A stretch of DNA of 64,000 bases from Robiginitalea sediminis (GTDB lineage: Bacteria; Bacteroidota; Bacteroidia; Flavobacteriales; Flavobacteriaceae): assembly GCF_002198115.1 (NCBI RefSeq), contig NZ_NGNR01000001.1:434001-498000 (forward strand), read 5' to 3'. The position numbers and the translations under genes are program-made. The notes under the pieces were generated by a model that worked only from the letters and a program-made list of their open reading frames with translations, was not told the DNA's origin and did not search any database. Shown piece by piece: positions 36,230 through 43,294 of the stretch. How positions within the stretch are numbered: position 1 is the stretch's first letter; each line of letters opens with the position of its first letter.

Positions 36230-37477
36230 TCAGACATCCTTGCCTTTCAGCATCTTGTTCCAATACAGGTAGGGCAGTCCGTATTTCTTGAGCATCCACA
36301 ACCTCCAGAGTTCCTTGGAAGAATCCGAGATCATCATCATCTTCAGCTTGGGGTCCGGGGTGAAAGTGTTGTCGTAATCGAATTCGGCCAGGACCATTTT
36401 CCCGTAATCGGTAACAAGCGGGCAGGAAGAGTACCCGTTATAGGCCTTGGTGCCCAGGATATTGCGGGAGCGAAGGAGCTGGATATTATCCACGACCACG
36501 GGAACCTGCTTACGGATGGCCGCACCGGTTTTGGCAGTGGGCAACCCGGCTACATCGCCCAGGCTGAAAACGTTCGGGTATTTGGTATGCTGCAGGGTGT
36601 GTTTATCCACATCCACCCATTTGGATTCGTTTACCAGGGGGGAGTTACGGACACAGTCCGGGGCCACGGAAGGAGGGGCTGTGTGCAGGAAATCGTAGTG
36701 GATCCCCGTGAGGTTCCCATCGGTTTCGGTCTTGATGTCTTTGTGGTTGTGCTCATGCATGTGGTCGGCGAACTCATACCACGCAATGCGGTTGGGCCCG
36801 TCTATCTTGACCAGTTTATACCCGAACCGCAGGTTGATGTCCTTGCGGTCTACCACATCCAGGAGGGTTTTTTTAATTTCAGGCACCCCGAAAATAACTG
36901 TGCCGGGCGTGGCAAACACCACTTCGGTTTTATCGCGTACCCCGGATTTGCGGAAATAGCTTTCGGCCAGGTACATGATTTTCTGAGGGGCTCCTCCGCA
37001 TTTGATCGGGGTGGTGGGCTGGGTGAAAAGGGCAGTCCCCCCTTTGAAGTTCTTCAACAGGTTCCAGGTATGAACCGGGTCGGTGTAATTGCTGCAAACC
37101 ACATCTTTGTCCAAAACGGCCCCGAGGCCGGGTACCAGGCTCATATCGTAGACCAGGCCCGGGGCCACCACGAGATAATCGTAGGTGAGGTCCCCGCTGG
37201 AAGCGGTGCTTACGGTATTTTTCTCCGGATCGAACCCGGTGGCGGCATCCTTGATCCAGGTAGCGCCCTTGGGCATTACAGAGGCCATCGGGCGGGCGGT
37301 TTTATCGAAGTTGAATGTGCCGGCGCCCACCAGGGTCCAGGCCGGTTGGTAATAATGGGTGTCTGCAGGCTCTACAATGCCCACTTTCATCTTTTTATCC
37401 GCATTCAGAAGGTTCGCGGCGGTCATGATGCCACCTGTTCCCCCTCCGATAATTAAAACTTCATAATGAGTATCCAT
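36230..37477 (-). CDS. sqr: Sulfide:quinone oxidoreductase (mitochondrial-type FAD flavoprotein)
   Basis: 415 residues. FAD is held by YEVLIIGGGTGGIM (residues 5-18). The redox cysteines of the type II enzyme are present: Cys160 in PIKCGGAPQKIMYLAE and Cys352 in SSCPLVTDYGKMVLAEFDY, with additional Cys128 and Cys275. The strongly SQOR-like segments around both cysteines are the main evidence. It oxidises sulfide to sulfane sulfur on a thiol acceptor and passes electrons to quinone at the inner membrane. It starts the minus operon with the two transporter halves and is controlled by the operator at 37529-37546. Confidence 0.92.
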   Translation of the reverse strand: MDTHYEVLIIGGGTGGIMTAANLLNADKKMKVGIVEPADTHYYQPAWTLVGAGTFNFDKTARPMASVMPKGATWIKDAATGFDPEKNTVSTASSGDLTYDYLVVAPGLVYDMSLVPGLGAVLDKDVVCSNYTDPVHTWNLLKNFKGGTALFTQPTTPIKCGGAPQKIMYLAESYFRKSGVRDKTEVVFATPGTVIFGVPEIKKTLLDVVDRKDINLRFGYKLVKIDGPNRIAWYEFADHMHEHNHKDIKTETDGNLTGIHYDFLHTAPPSVAPDCVRNSPLVNESKWVDVDKHTLQHTKYPNVFSLGDVAGLPTAKTGAAIRKQVPVVVDNIQLLRSRNILGTKAYNGYSSCPLVTDYGKMVLAEFDYDNTFTPDPKLKMMMISDSSKELWRLWMLKKYGLPYLYWNKMLKGKDV

Positions 37478-37500
37478 CGTTAGGTGTTTTTAGAACTCCA

Positions 37501-37546
37501 CTAAATTACACAACCTGAAACCAATACTTTGTAACAATGGTTACAA
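37501..37546 (-). promoter_or_regulatory. Crp/Fnr-type operator and -7 box of sqr
   Basis: Read on the minus strand: TTGTAACCATTGTTACAA (37546-37529), 20 bases, then TAATTTAG (37508-37501), one mismatch from TAnnTTTG. The ATG is 23 bases further. Both outer arms are perfect. Confidence 0.8.
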
Positions 37547-37587
37547 TGGCACCGATGTCAATAAAATTAGGGGGTTGCACCTTTTTC

Positions 37588-37631
37588 GCTGCGGATGGGG
37601 CCAGAGGGGTTTCCCTTTCCCCGGGCGCAGC
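37588..37631. repeat. Inverted repeat between the sqr and sulfite-oxidase promoters
   Basis: GCTGCG (37588-37593) is complementary to CGCAGC (37626-37631). Inside are GGGG/CCCC arms and an AGGGG-TT-TCCCT core. Both predicted start sites lie outside it, so it is not in either leader. It may bend DNA or bind another protein. Confidence 0.4.
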
Positions 37632-37643
37632 AAATATTCCGGT

Positions 37644-37689
37644 TTGTAACATTGGTTACAAATTCAATTGCTGAAAAGCACTATGTTTA
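37644..37689 (+). promoter_or_regulatory. Crp/Fnr-type operator and -7 box of the sulfite-oxidase operon
   Basis: TTGTAACATTGGTTACAA at 37644-37661, exactly 20 bases, then TATGTTTA at 37682-37689 (7 of 8 to TAnnTTTG). The ATG is at 37720. The operator is the most perfect of the six, extending to a 20-bp palindrome with the flanking T and A. Confidence 0.82.
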
Positions 37690-37719
37690 AAACCTTCTAC
37701 CACGTATAACCTTTAAGGA

Positions 37720-38940
37720 ATGGAAAGACGCAAATTCGTTCAGAGATCCGGGCTGGGTGCGCTCAGCGCCCTACTGGGCGCCGAGATTGTCTTCGGCAAC
37801 CGCCTCCCGGAAGGCCTGCCCCTGCTGGGGTTGCAGGACCCGGACCCCTTTAAGATGTTCGGCAAAGACCCCCAAATGGTGGTCCTGAACGACAAACCCT
37901 GGAACATGGAGGCCCTGGCACACCTGCTGGATGACCCCATTACGCCCAACCGGTTTATGTTTATCAGGAACAACGGAAAAATCCCGGAATCCATAGACGT
38001 GGCCAACTGGACCCTCACCTTCGACGGGGAAGCGGTTCGGAGCCCGAAGACCTATACCCTGAATGATCTCAAATCCCGATTTCCACAACACACCTACCAG
38101 CTCACCCTGGAGTGTGGGGGGAACGGGCGGAGCGAATTTGACCCGCCTGCCAAGGGCAACCAATGGACGGTAGGGGCTGTTTCCTGCGCCGAGTGGACCG
38201 GGGTGCGCCTGAGCGACGTCCTGAAGGATGTGGGCATCACCGCCAACGCGGTGTATATTGGCTACCATGCGGCGGACACCCACCTCAGCGGCGACCCCAC
38301 CAAGGAACCCATCTCCCGGGGCATTCCCATAGACAAGGCCATGCAGGAGGAAACCCTCCTCGCCTTTAAAATGAACGGGGAGGACATCCCGCTGGCCCAC
38401 GGGCACCCGTTGCGCCTGGTGGTCGGCGGCTGGCCTGCCTCCACCTCTGGGAAATGGCTCACCGGGATCAGCGTGCGGGACCGGGTCCACGACGGTGAAA
38501 AAATGACCGGGTCTTCCTATCGCGTCCCCTGCGAAACGGTTGCTCCCGGAGAAAAAGTTGCCGATGAGGATATGTGCATCATAGAATCCATGCCCGTTAA
38601 ATCCTTGATTACCTCTCCCAAAACAGGGGCAACCCTGCCCCTGGGCCGCAGCCTGTCCTTCCGGGGGCATGCCTGGGCCGGGGACCTGCAAGTGTCGCGG
38701 GTGGATTATTCCATAGACTTTGGCAGCACCTGGAAGTCCTGCAATCTGGAGCAACCGGCAAACCGCCTGGCCTGGCAACATTTTTCAGGCACCGCTTCCT
38801 TCCCCAAGAAAGGCTACTACGAACTGTGGGTGCGGGCCACCGATAGCAACGGCAAGGCACAACCCATGGTACTCCCGGGTTGGAACCCCAAAGGGTACCT
38901 GAACAACGCCTGCCACCGAATCGCCCTAAAAATCACCTGA
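37720..38940 (+). CDS. Molybdenum-dependent sulfite oxidase/dehydrogenase (SorA-like)
   Basis: 406 residues. An N-terminal RRKFVQRSGLG motif predicts Tat export with its cofactor. The molybdenum thiolate ligand is Cys132 in LTLECGGNGRSEF, followed by the SUOX-type segment GHPLRLVVGGWPASTSGKWLTGI. The C-terminal immunoglobulin-like dimer domain covers about 290-400 (WAGDLQVSRVDYSIDFG). It oxidises sulfite to sulfate in the periplasm and passes electrons to a cytochrome c. That partner is the next gene, whose start overlaps this stop as TGATG. Confidence 0.9.
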   Translation: MERRKFVQRSGLGALSALLGAEIVFGNRLPEGLPLLGLQDPDPFKMFGKDPQMVVLNDKPWNMEALAHLLDDPITPNRFMFIRNNGKIPESIDVANWTLTFDGEAVRSPKTYTLNDLKSRFPQHTYQLTLECGGNGRSEFDPPAKGNQWTVGAVSCAEWTGVRLSDVLKDVGITANAVYIGYHAADTHLSGDPTKEPISRGIPIDKAMQEETLLAFKMNGEDIPLAHGHPLRLVVGGWPASTSGKWLTGISVRDRVHDGEKMTGSSYRVPCETVAPGEKVADEDMCIIESMPVKSLITSPKTGATLPLGRSLSFRGHAWAGDLQVSRVDYSIDFGSTWKSCNLEQPANRLAWQHFSGTASFPKKGYYELWVRATDSNGKAQPMVLPGWNPKGYLNNACHRIALKIT

Positions 38941-39422
38941 TGGAGCCCGAACACGATTTTCATAAAAGCGCCCGGGCAGTATCGGGCTTGCTGGCCATGA
39001 TCTTCGGGTTTTTCCTGGTCATTGCAGCCGTGTTGCTGTATGTCATGATAGACCCCGGCATGACGGCCTTCCGTTCCGAACCGGAACTGGCACAACAGCA
39101 AGCCGCCCCGCCTGCGGAGGACGATTTTGACAAGGTGGAGGACGGGATTCACGTCCGCACGGGCTTTGTGGCGGAAGAAGGCTATATGACTGTGGTAAAC
39201 AACTGCACCAACTGCCACTCGGCCCTGCTGGTGACCCAGAACCGCATGTCCCGGGAGAGCTGGGAAGCCACCATCCGGTGGATGCAACAGACCCAGAACC
39301 TCTGGGACCTGGGCAAGAACGAAGAAATTATCCTGAACTACCTGGCCACCTACTACGCCCCGGAAAAGAAAGGGCGGAGGCAAAACCTTCAAGATATAGA
39401 ATGGTATGTTCTGGAGAATTAG
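38940..39422 (+). CDS. Membrane-anchored monoheme cytochrome c (SorB-like)
   Basis: 160 residues starting at the TGATG overlap with the sulfite oxidase, which fixes the start at 38940 rather than the longer frame. One hydrophobic anchor covers about residues 14-38. The heme-c motif is Cys89-Thr-Asn-Cys92-His93, with Met103 or Met115 as a possible sixth ligand. It should accept electrons from the sulfite oxidase and deliver them toward the respiratory chain. It overlaps the rhodanese gene by 17 bases. The SorB name is by analogy with other SorAB pairs. Confidence 0.85.
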   Translation: MEPEHDFHKSARAVSGLLAMIFGFFLVIAAVLLYVMIDPGMTAFRSEPELAQQQAAPPAEDDFDKVEDGIHVRTGFVAEEGYMTVVNNCTNCHSALLVTQNRMSRESWEATIRWMQQTQNLWDLGKNEEIILNYLATYYAPEKKGRRQNLQDIEWYVLEN

Positions 39423-40368
39423 CATAGGGCTGCTCGCCGCGTTCACTTTGGCCTGCAAAGGTCCTTCAGGACCGGAACCGGGTACAGAGCCACAGGCCGT
39501 TTCCGGGCCTGAGGCCTACGCCGTGCCCGAAGCCCTCGTGGAGGCCAGCCAACTGCAATCCCTTCTGGGAAAGGAACATATAGTGGTGGTCGACTTCCGC
39601 AAACGGGAGGACTTCGACAAGGGGCACATCCCCGGAGCCATCCCTATGTGGCGCTCCGATATCGAAGCGGCCGAAAGCCCAATCCCGGGCATGATGGCAT
39701 CCGCCCCTGAAATGGAGGCCCTCTTTTCCCGCCTGGGCATCCACCCGGCAGACACCCTCCTGGTTTACGACGACCAGGCCTGCTGTGACGCGGCCCGGCT
39801 CTGGTGGGTCCTTCAGGTCTATGGCCACGGCAAAGTCAGGCTGCTTAACGGAGGCCTGCATGCCTGGCAGGAGGCAGGCGGGGCACTGACGGCGGACTAT
39901 CCGCCGCGGCCCGCTTCCCAATTCCGGTTTGAAGGGTCCGGGAACCCCGGGTTACGAATCGGCAAGGAAGAACTGCACCAGAACCTGGGAACCCCAGGGT
40001 TTATCGTCATCGATTCCCGCTCGGCGGAAGAGTACAGCGGGCTCCGGCAGAAAGCAGGGGCCGCGGCAGCCGGACGGATCCCTACCAGCACCAACAGGGA
40101 CTGGGCCGGGGCCACGAATTACCATGGAGACAAAAAATTCAGGAGCACCAGGGAGCTCAAAGCCCGGTTTGCCTTTGCCGGCCACCCGGACTCTGCAAGG
40201 GTGGTGGCGTACTGCCATTCCGGGGTGCGTTCGGCTCACACCAGTTTTGTGCTGACGCAACTTCTGGGGTACCCAAGCGTCCGGAATTATGACGGTTCCT
40301 GGTTGGAGTGGAGCGCTACGGAAGGCGCCCCGATTGAAATAGATAGTGTGACAAAAATGTTTAAGTAG
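39406..40368 (+). CDS. Two-domain rhodanese (thiosulfate/3-mercaptopyruvate sulfurtransferase), lipoprotein
   Basis: 320 residues. A lipobox LAAFTLAC (Cys17) predicts a lipid-anchored, exported protein. The first rhodanese-fold domain (about 45-165) lacks the catalytic Cys. The second (about 185-305) has Cys270 in VAYCHSGVRSAH, a six-residue thiosulfate-type loop. It moves sulfane sulfur between thiosulfate or persulfides and thiol acceptors, here in the periplasm beside the sulfite oxidase. The start overlaps the cytochrome gene by 17 bases. Confidence 0.87.
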   Translation: MFWRISIGLLAAFTLACKGPSGPEPGTEPQAVSGPEAYAVPEALVEASQLQSLLGKEHIVVVDFRKREDFDKGHIPGAIPMWRSDIEAAESPIPGMMASAPEMEALFSRLGIHPADTLLVYDDQACCDAARLWWVLQVYGHGKVRLLNGGLHAWQEAGGALTADYPPRPASQFRFEGSGNPGLRIGKEELHQNLGTPGFIVIDSRSAEEYSGLRQKAGAAAAGRIPTSTNRDWAGATNYHGDKKFRSTRELKARFAFAGHPDSARVVAYCHSGVRSAHTSFVLTQLLGYPSVRNYDGSWLEWSATEGAPIEIDSVTKMFK

Positions 40369-40370
40369 TT

Positions 40371-41249
40371 ATGGAAAAGTATTTGGAAGCCTTTGGCAAC
40401 GCATTTATGGGGACCCTGAACTGGACCTGGAAGTCCATCCTTTTTGAGGTGCCCTGGTATACGAATTACTTCTGGGGTCTGGTGCTTATTTCCCTGGTGG
40501 TTTGGGGGTTGGAAATCCTCTTCCCCTGGCGTAAGAACCAGTCTATCTTCCGGAGGGATTTCTGGCTGGATGCCTTTTACATGTTCTTCAATTTCTTCCT
40601 CTTCGCCATCGTGATCAGCGGGGTTTACCGGATGCTGCAACTCGCCTTCGGGGAACTCGGCATTACGGCAAAAAGCCTGGCCATAGTGGACATCGCTGCC
40701 TGGCCTGCCTGGCTGCAGCTGCTCGCATTCTTCATTGTGCTGGACTTTGTACAGTGGTTTACCCATATCCTCCTGCACAAATGGCCGGTGCTGTGGCAGT
40801 TCCACAAGGTGCACCACAGCGTTAAGGAGATGGGCTTTGCGGCGCACCTGCGCTACCACTGGATGGAGAATGTGCTGTACAAACCCCTGAAGACGTTTGG
40901 GGTGATGATCCTGGGCGGGTTCGAGCCGGAACAGGCGTATATCGTGCACTTTGCCGCCATCGCCATCGGCCACCTGAACCATTCCAACATCAAGCTGACC
41001 TATGGCCCGCTGAAATACCTGCTGAACAATCCGGTGATGCACCTCTACCACCATGCATACCACCTGCCCAAAGGCAGTTACGGGGTCAATTTCGGGATTA
41101 GCCTGAGTATCTGGGACTACATCTTCGGTAAAAATTACATCCCGGAAGACAGCGGGACCATCCCACTTGGTTTCCCTGGCGACGAGGACTTCCCCCAGGA
41201 CTTCCTTCACCAGAATATCTACGGTTTTTCCAAGCCCAAGGATGGATAG
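40371..41249 (+). CDS. Sterol desaturase/fatty acid hydroxylase family membrane protein
   Basis: 292 residues with four to five hydrophobic segments. The three di-iron histidine clusters are H132-xxx-H136 (THILLH), H145-xx-HH149 (HKVHH) and a later HHAYH near residue 225. The family inserts oxygen or double bonds into lipids. It is the last gene of the sulfite-oxidase operon, two bases after the rhodanese. Its role in sulfur oxidation is unclear: it may remodel membrane lipid or quinone-related isoprenoids. It converges on the next gene with three bases between stops. Confidence 0.85.
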   Translation: MEKYLEAFGNAFMGTLNWTWKSILFEVPWYTNYFWGLVLISLVVWGLEILFPWRKNQSIFRRDFWLDAFYMFFNFFLFAIVISGVYRMLQLAFGELGITAKSLAIVDIAAWPAWLQLLAFFIVLDFVQWFTHILLHKWPVLWQFHKVHHSVKEMGFAAHLRYHWMENVLYKPLKTFGVMILGGFEPEQAYIVHFAAIAIGHLNHSNIKLTYGPLKYLLNNPVMHLYHHAYHLPKGSYGVNFGISLSIWDYIFGKNYIPEDSGTIPLGFPGDEDFPQDFLHQNIYGFSKPKDG

Positions 41250-41252
41250 GGC

Positions 41253-41756
41253 TCAATAGACCTTTTCCCCGGCCTGTAACCAGACAGACCAGGCGGCGCT
41301 GTAGGCGTGGGTCCGGGTTGTAGGCCCGGAAGCATCCCGTACCGGGTTGCCCTGGTTTACCCATTCAAAAATCCCCCCGTAGAGGTTGTACACGCGGGAA
41401 TAACCCTCCTGTTCCAGGCGTCGGGCAATACGCTCGCTGCGGTACCCTACCGAACAGTAGACCACTATGGGCTGGTCTTTCGGGATGCCCTCCAAACGGG
41501 TAAGGTCAAAGGATTTGTAGCCCACCCACCGGGCTTCGGGAATATGGCTCACCTGGAATTCCTCCCATTCCCGGGCATCCAGGTAATACGCTCCCTGAAG
41601 CTGCCTTGCGGCCGGAACATCGGTTTCCGGGACCATATGTGAGAGGAGGGTGTCCAGAAGGGTGCCGAAGAGCGGGTTGCCCACCTCCTGGGCCTGTGCG
41701 GCGGTAGCCCCGAAGAGGCCCAAGGCCGCCAGGACCGATTTGATCTTGTTCTTCAT
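41253..41756 (-). CDS. Exported single-domain rhodanese
   Basis: 167 residues from the ATG at 41756. The longer frame upstream reads into the racemase and lacks a signal; this start gives the signal peptide VLAALGLFGATAAQAQ. The active Cys101 lies in VVYCSVGYRSERIA, a sulfurtransferase loop. It is the third gene of the DUF3365-racemase-rhodanese run, four bases after the racemase. As a periplasmic rhodanese it could supply or remove sulfane sulfur outside the cell. Confidence 0.87.
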   Translation of the reverse strand: MKNKIKSVLAALGLFGATAAQAQEVGNPLFGTLLDTLLSHMVPETDVPAARQLQGAYYLDAREWEEFQVSHIPEARWVGYKSFDLTRLEGIPKDQPIVVYCSVGYRSERIARRLEQEGYSRVYNLYGGIFEWVNQGNPVRDASGPTTRTHAYSAAWSVWLQAGEKVY

Positions 41757-41760
41757 AACG

Positions 41761-42447
41761 CTAGTCCCTTTCCAGGATAAAATCGACAGCCATTTCGGCA
41801 TGCAGGTCTGTGGTAGCCAAAAGAGGGACATCCACATCCTCTTCCCGAATAAGCAGGGGCAGTTCCGTGCATCCCAGGATAATCCCATCGGCCCCCCGGT
41901 CCCGCAGCAGGCCAATCTGGGCTTTGTAAAACTGCCTGGCCTCCTCGGTAAACTTCCCGTGCGTCAGTTCCCGGGAGATAAAGTAATGGGATTTGGGGAT
42001 GGAAGGCTCCTCCGGGATAAGGGTTTCAATCCCGAATTCAGTCTGGAGCCGGCCGGGGATAAAATCGCCGGTCATCGTTGGCTTGTTCCCCAACAGCCCC
42101 AGGGTTTTGAGCCCCCTGGAAGCCGCCGCACGCCCGGTTGCATCCGCAATGTGCAGGATGGGGATCCCGATGCGGGGCTGGACGTGCTGGTATACCATAT
42201 GGGGGGTGTTGGCACAGATGACAATCCCCTGGGCCCCATGCTGTTCCAACAGCCGCGCCACCTCGAGGTATTTGGCGCGGATTCGGTCCCCGTCCTGGGA
42301 TCGCATGACCTCTATGTTAATACTGTGCAGGACCAGTTCCGGGTTGCCCTGGGTCCCGATATGGCGGGCCACCCCTTCGTTTATCATCCGGTAATAGGCC
42401 TCCGTGGCATGCCAGGAAGTGCCCCCGATCATTCCGAGAACTCGCAT
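41761..42447 (-). CDS. Aspartate/glutamate racemase family protein
   Basis: 228 residues from the start at 42447 (MRVLGMIGGTSW), chosen because the family begins there. Both catalytic cysteines are visible: Cys78 in VICANTPHM and Cys193 in ILGCTELPLLI. The fold is the two-domain PLP-independent racemase, and an aspartate or hydantoin-like substrate is possible. Its presence between a heme protein and a rhodanese is odd. It may be a passenger gene or process a D-amino acid thiol derivative. Tight spacing (11 and 4 bases) supports one transcript. Confidence 0.87.
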   Translation of the reverse strand: MRVLGMIGGTSWHATEAYYRMINEGVARHIGTQGNPELVLHSINIEVMRSQDGDRIRAKYLEVARLLEQHGAQGIVICANTPHMVYQHVQPRIGIPILHIADATGRAAASRGLKTLGLLGNKPTMTGDFIPGRLQTEFGIETLIPEEPSIPKSHYFISRELTHGKFTEEARQFYKAQIGLLRDRGADGIILGCTELPLLIREEDVDVPLLATTDLHAEMAVDFILERD

Positions 42448-42458
42448 ACGCTTACTGA

Positions 42459-43037
42459 TTATTGGTCCGAAGGTACCGAAACCTTCCACAACCCGCGCAG
42501 TTGGCCGGGCTGGTACCCGACGGCCTCATCGGCCGGATAGCGGTCTGCTAAAATGCGCAATACCCCTTCCGGGATATCGGCCCCGGGCGTCCCGTGGCAT
42601 TTCATGCAAAGGTCTGCGGTCTGGATGGGGAAGTAGTAATGGGTCTGGCTCCCTTCGGTAATTTCCAGGAGGGTTTCCATATCGGCCCCTTCCTGGCGCA
42701 ATTGCGCCATAAGGGCAATCTCGGCCTCGCTGGCTATATTTTCAGGGTTCCGGGCCCTGTCGGTGACCCGGCGGATGGCCACGCCGTGCTTTTGGGCAAC
42801 ACTGTCGGTGATGGGTAGTGCGCGAACCTTACAAAAGTCTATGGCTCCTTCCGGGCCCGATGCTGCTATTATTTGCTGCAGCGTGGACCCCAGGGCTACC
42901 TGGGTCTCCATGGCCATTTTGCCGGCATCTTCACGCCCTATCGCCGTTTCGGCTTCCGGAGCGGGTTCGGGTTTGGGGGTCTCCTTACACTGGGCCAGGA
43001 CAAGTGCCAGGGCCAAGAGAAATACGGTCTTTTTCAT
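42459..43037 (-). CDS. DUF3365 c-type heme protein, lipoprotein
   Basis: 192 residues. A lipobox ALVLAQC (Cys17) follows a short hydrophobic stretch. A Tll0287-like DUF3365 domain covers about 45-190, with a heme-c motif Cys144-Met-Lys-Cys147-His148 in DLCMKCHGTPG. Such domains are sensors or electron carriers of unknown detail. It is exported, so it could sense sulfide or carry electrons in the periplasm. It heads the racemase-rhodanese run. Its promoter lies about 170 bases upstream of the ATG, with a terminator between. Confidence 0.85.
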   Translation of the reverse strand: MKKTVFLLALALVLAQCKETPKPEPAPEAETAIGREDAGKMAMETQVALGSTLQQIIAASGPEGAIDFCKVRALPITDSVAQKHGVAIRRVTDRARNPENIASEAEIALMAQLRQEGADMETLLEITEGSQTHYYFPIQTADLCMKCHGTPGADIPEGVLRILADRYPADEAVGYQPGQLRGLWKVSVPSDQ

Positions 43038-43093
43038 TCCAGGTGGTTTTACAGGGACAACCCGTTTAAAGCGTGGGCATCCAAGGGGGTGAT

Positions 43094-43122
43094 AAAAAGA
43101 AAGCGGCCCGTATTGGGGCCGC
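43094..43122 (-). terminator. Intrinsic terminator inside the DUF3365 leader
   Basis: On the minus strand GCGGCCC (43122-43116) pairs with GGGCCGC (43109-43103) over six bases, followed by TTTCTTTTTATC. It stands between the operator-driven promoter and the DUF3365 gene and is about 57 bases upstream of the ATG. It could also end the transcript of the upstream MBL-rhodanese gene. Confidence 0.75.
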
Positions 43123-43145
43123 TCTCCTCACTAAAAACAATCAAC

Positions 43146-43181
43146 TCAACCATTTCCTCCGGGCAGGCCCGGGATTTTCAT
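43146..43181 (-). CDS. Possible 11-residue leader peptide
   Basis: An ATG-to-TGA frame encoding MKIPGLPGGNG within the structured leader. The ATG sits inside the P3 stem (43171-43184). A purine stretch (GAAGGG) lies just before it, although Bacteroidota rarely depend on Shine-Dalgarno pairing. It might be a regulatory peptide or only chance. Confidence 0.25.
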   Translation of the reverse strand: MKIPGLPGGNG

Positions 43182-43205
43182 CCCTTCGTCAGTGGGCTCC
43201 CCCGG
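43159..43205 (-). ncRNA. Candidate structured leader RNA upstream of DUF3365
   Basis: Read on the minus strand, three nested helices are possible. P1 is CCGGG (43205-43201) with CCCGG (43163-43159). P2 is GCCC (43197-43194) with GGGC (43170-43167). P3 is GGGAT (43184-43180) with ATCCC (43175-43171), closed by a GAAA tetraloop. P2 and P3 would stack on the 3' side, with a nine-base ACTGACGAA bulge between P2 and P3 on the 5' side. It begins close to the predicted transcript start, and the terminator at 43094-43122 follows. I do not recognise it as a known riboswitch class. Confidence 0.4.
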
Positions 43206-43215
43206 ATGATATACT

Positions 43216-43261
43216 CAAAAATAGAACGCCTGTAGCCGCCAGTCAGTAACCGATGTTACAA
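43216..43261 (-). promoter_or_regulatory. Crp/Fnr-type operator and -7 box of the DUF3365 leader
   Basis: Minus strand: TTGTAACATCGGTTACTG (43261-43244), 20 bases, then a perfect TATTTTTG (43223-43216). The right arm is weaker than the left outside the GTTAC core. The start site would be near 43210. Confidence 0.8.
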
Positions 43262-43294
43262 AGCCTTCTTTTTTGCGATTTTTAACATTTCCGC

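Noticed and set aside
43146-43205. Hammerhead-like core (CUGACGA) in the leader
   Set aside because: The CUGANGA element is present but no GAAA follows the second helix at the needed position and no cleavage stem is formed, so a ribozyme is not supported.
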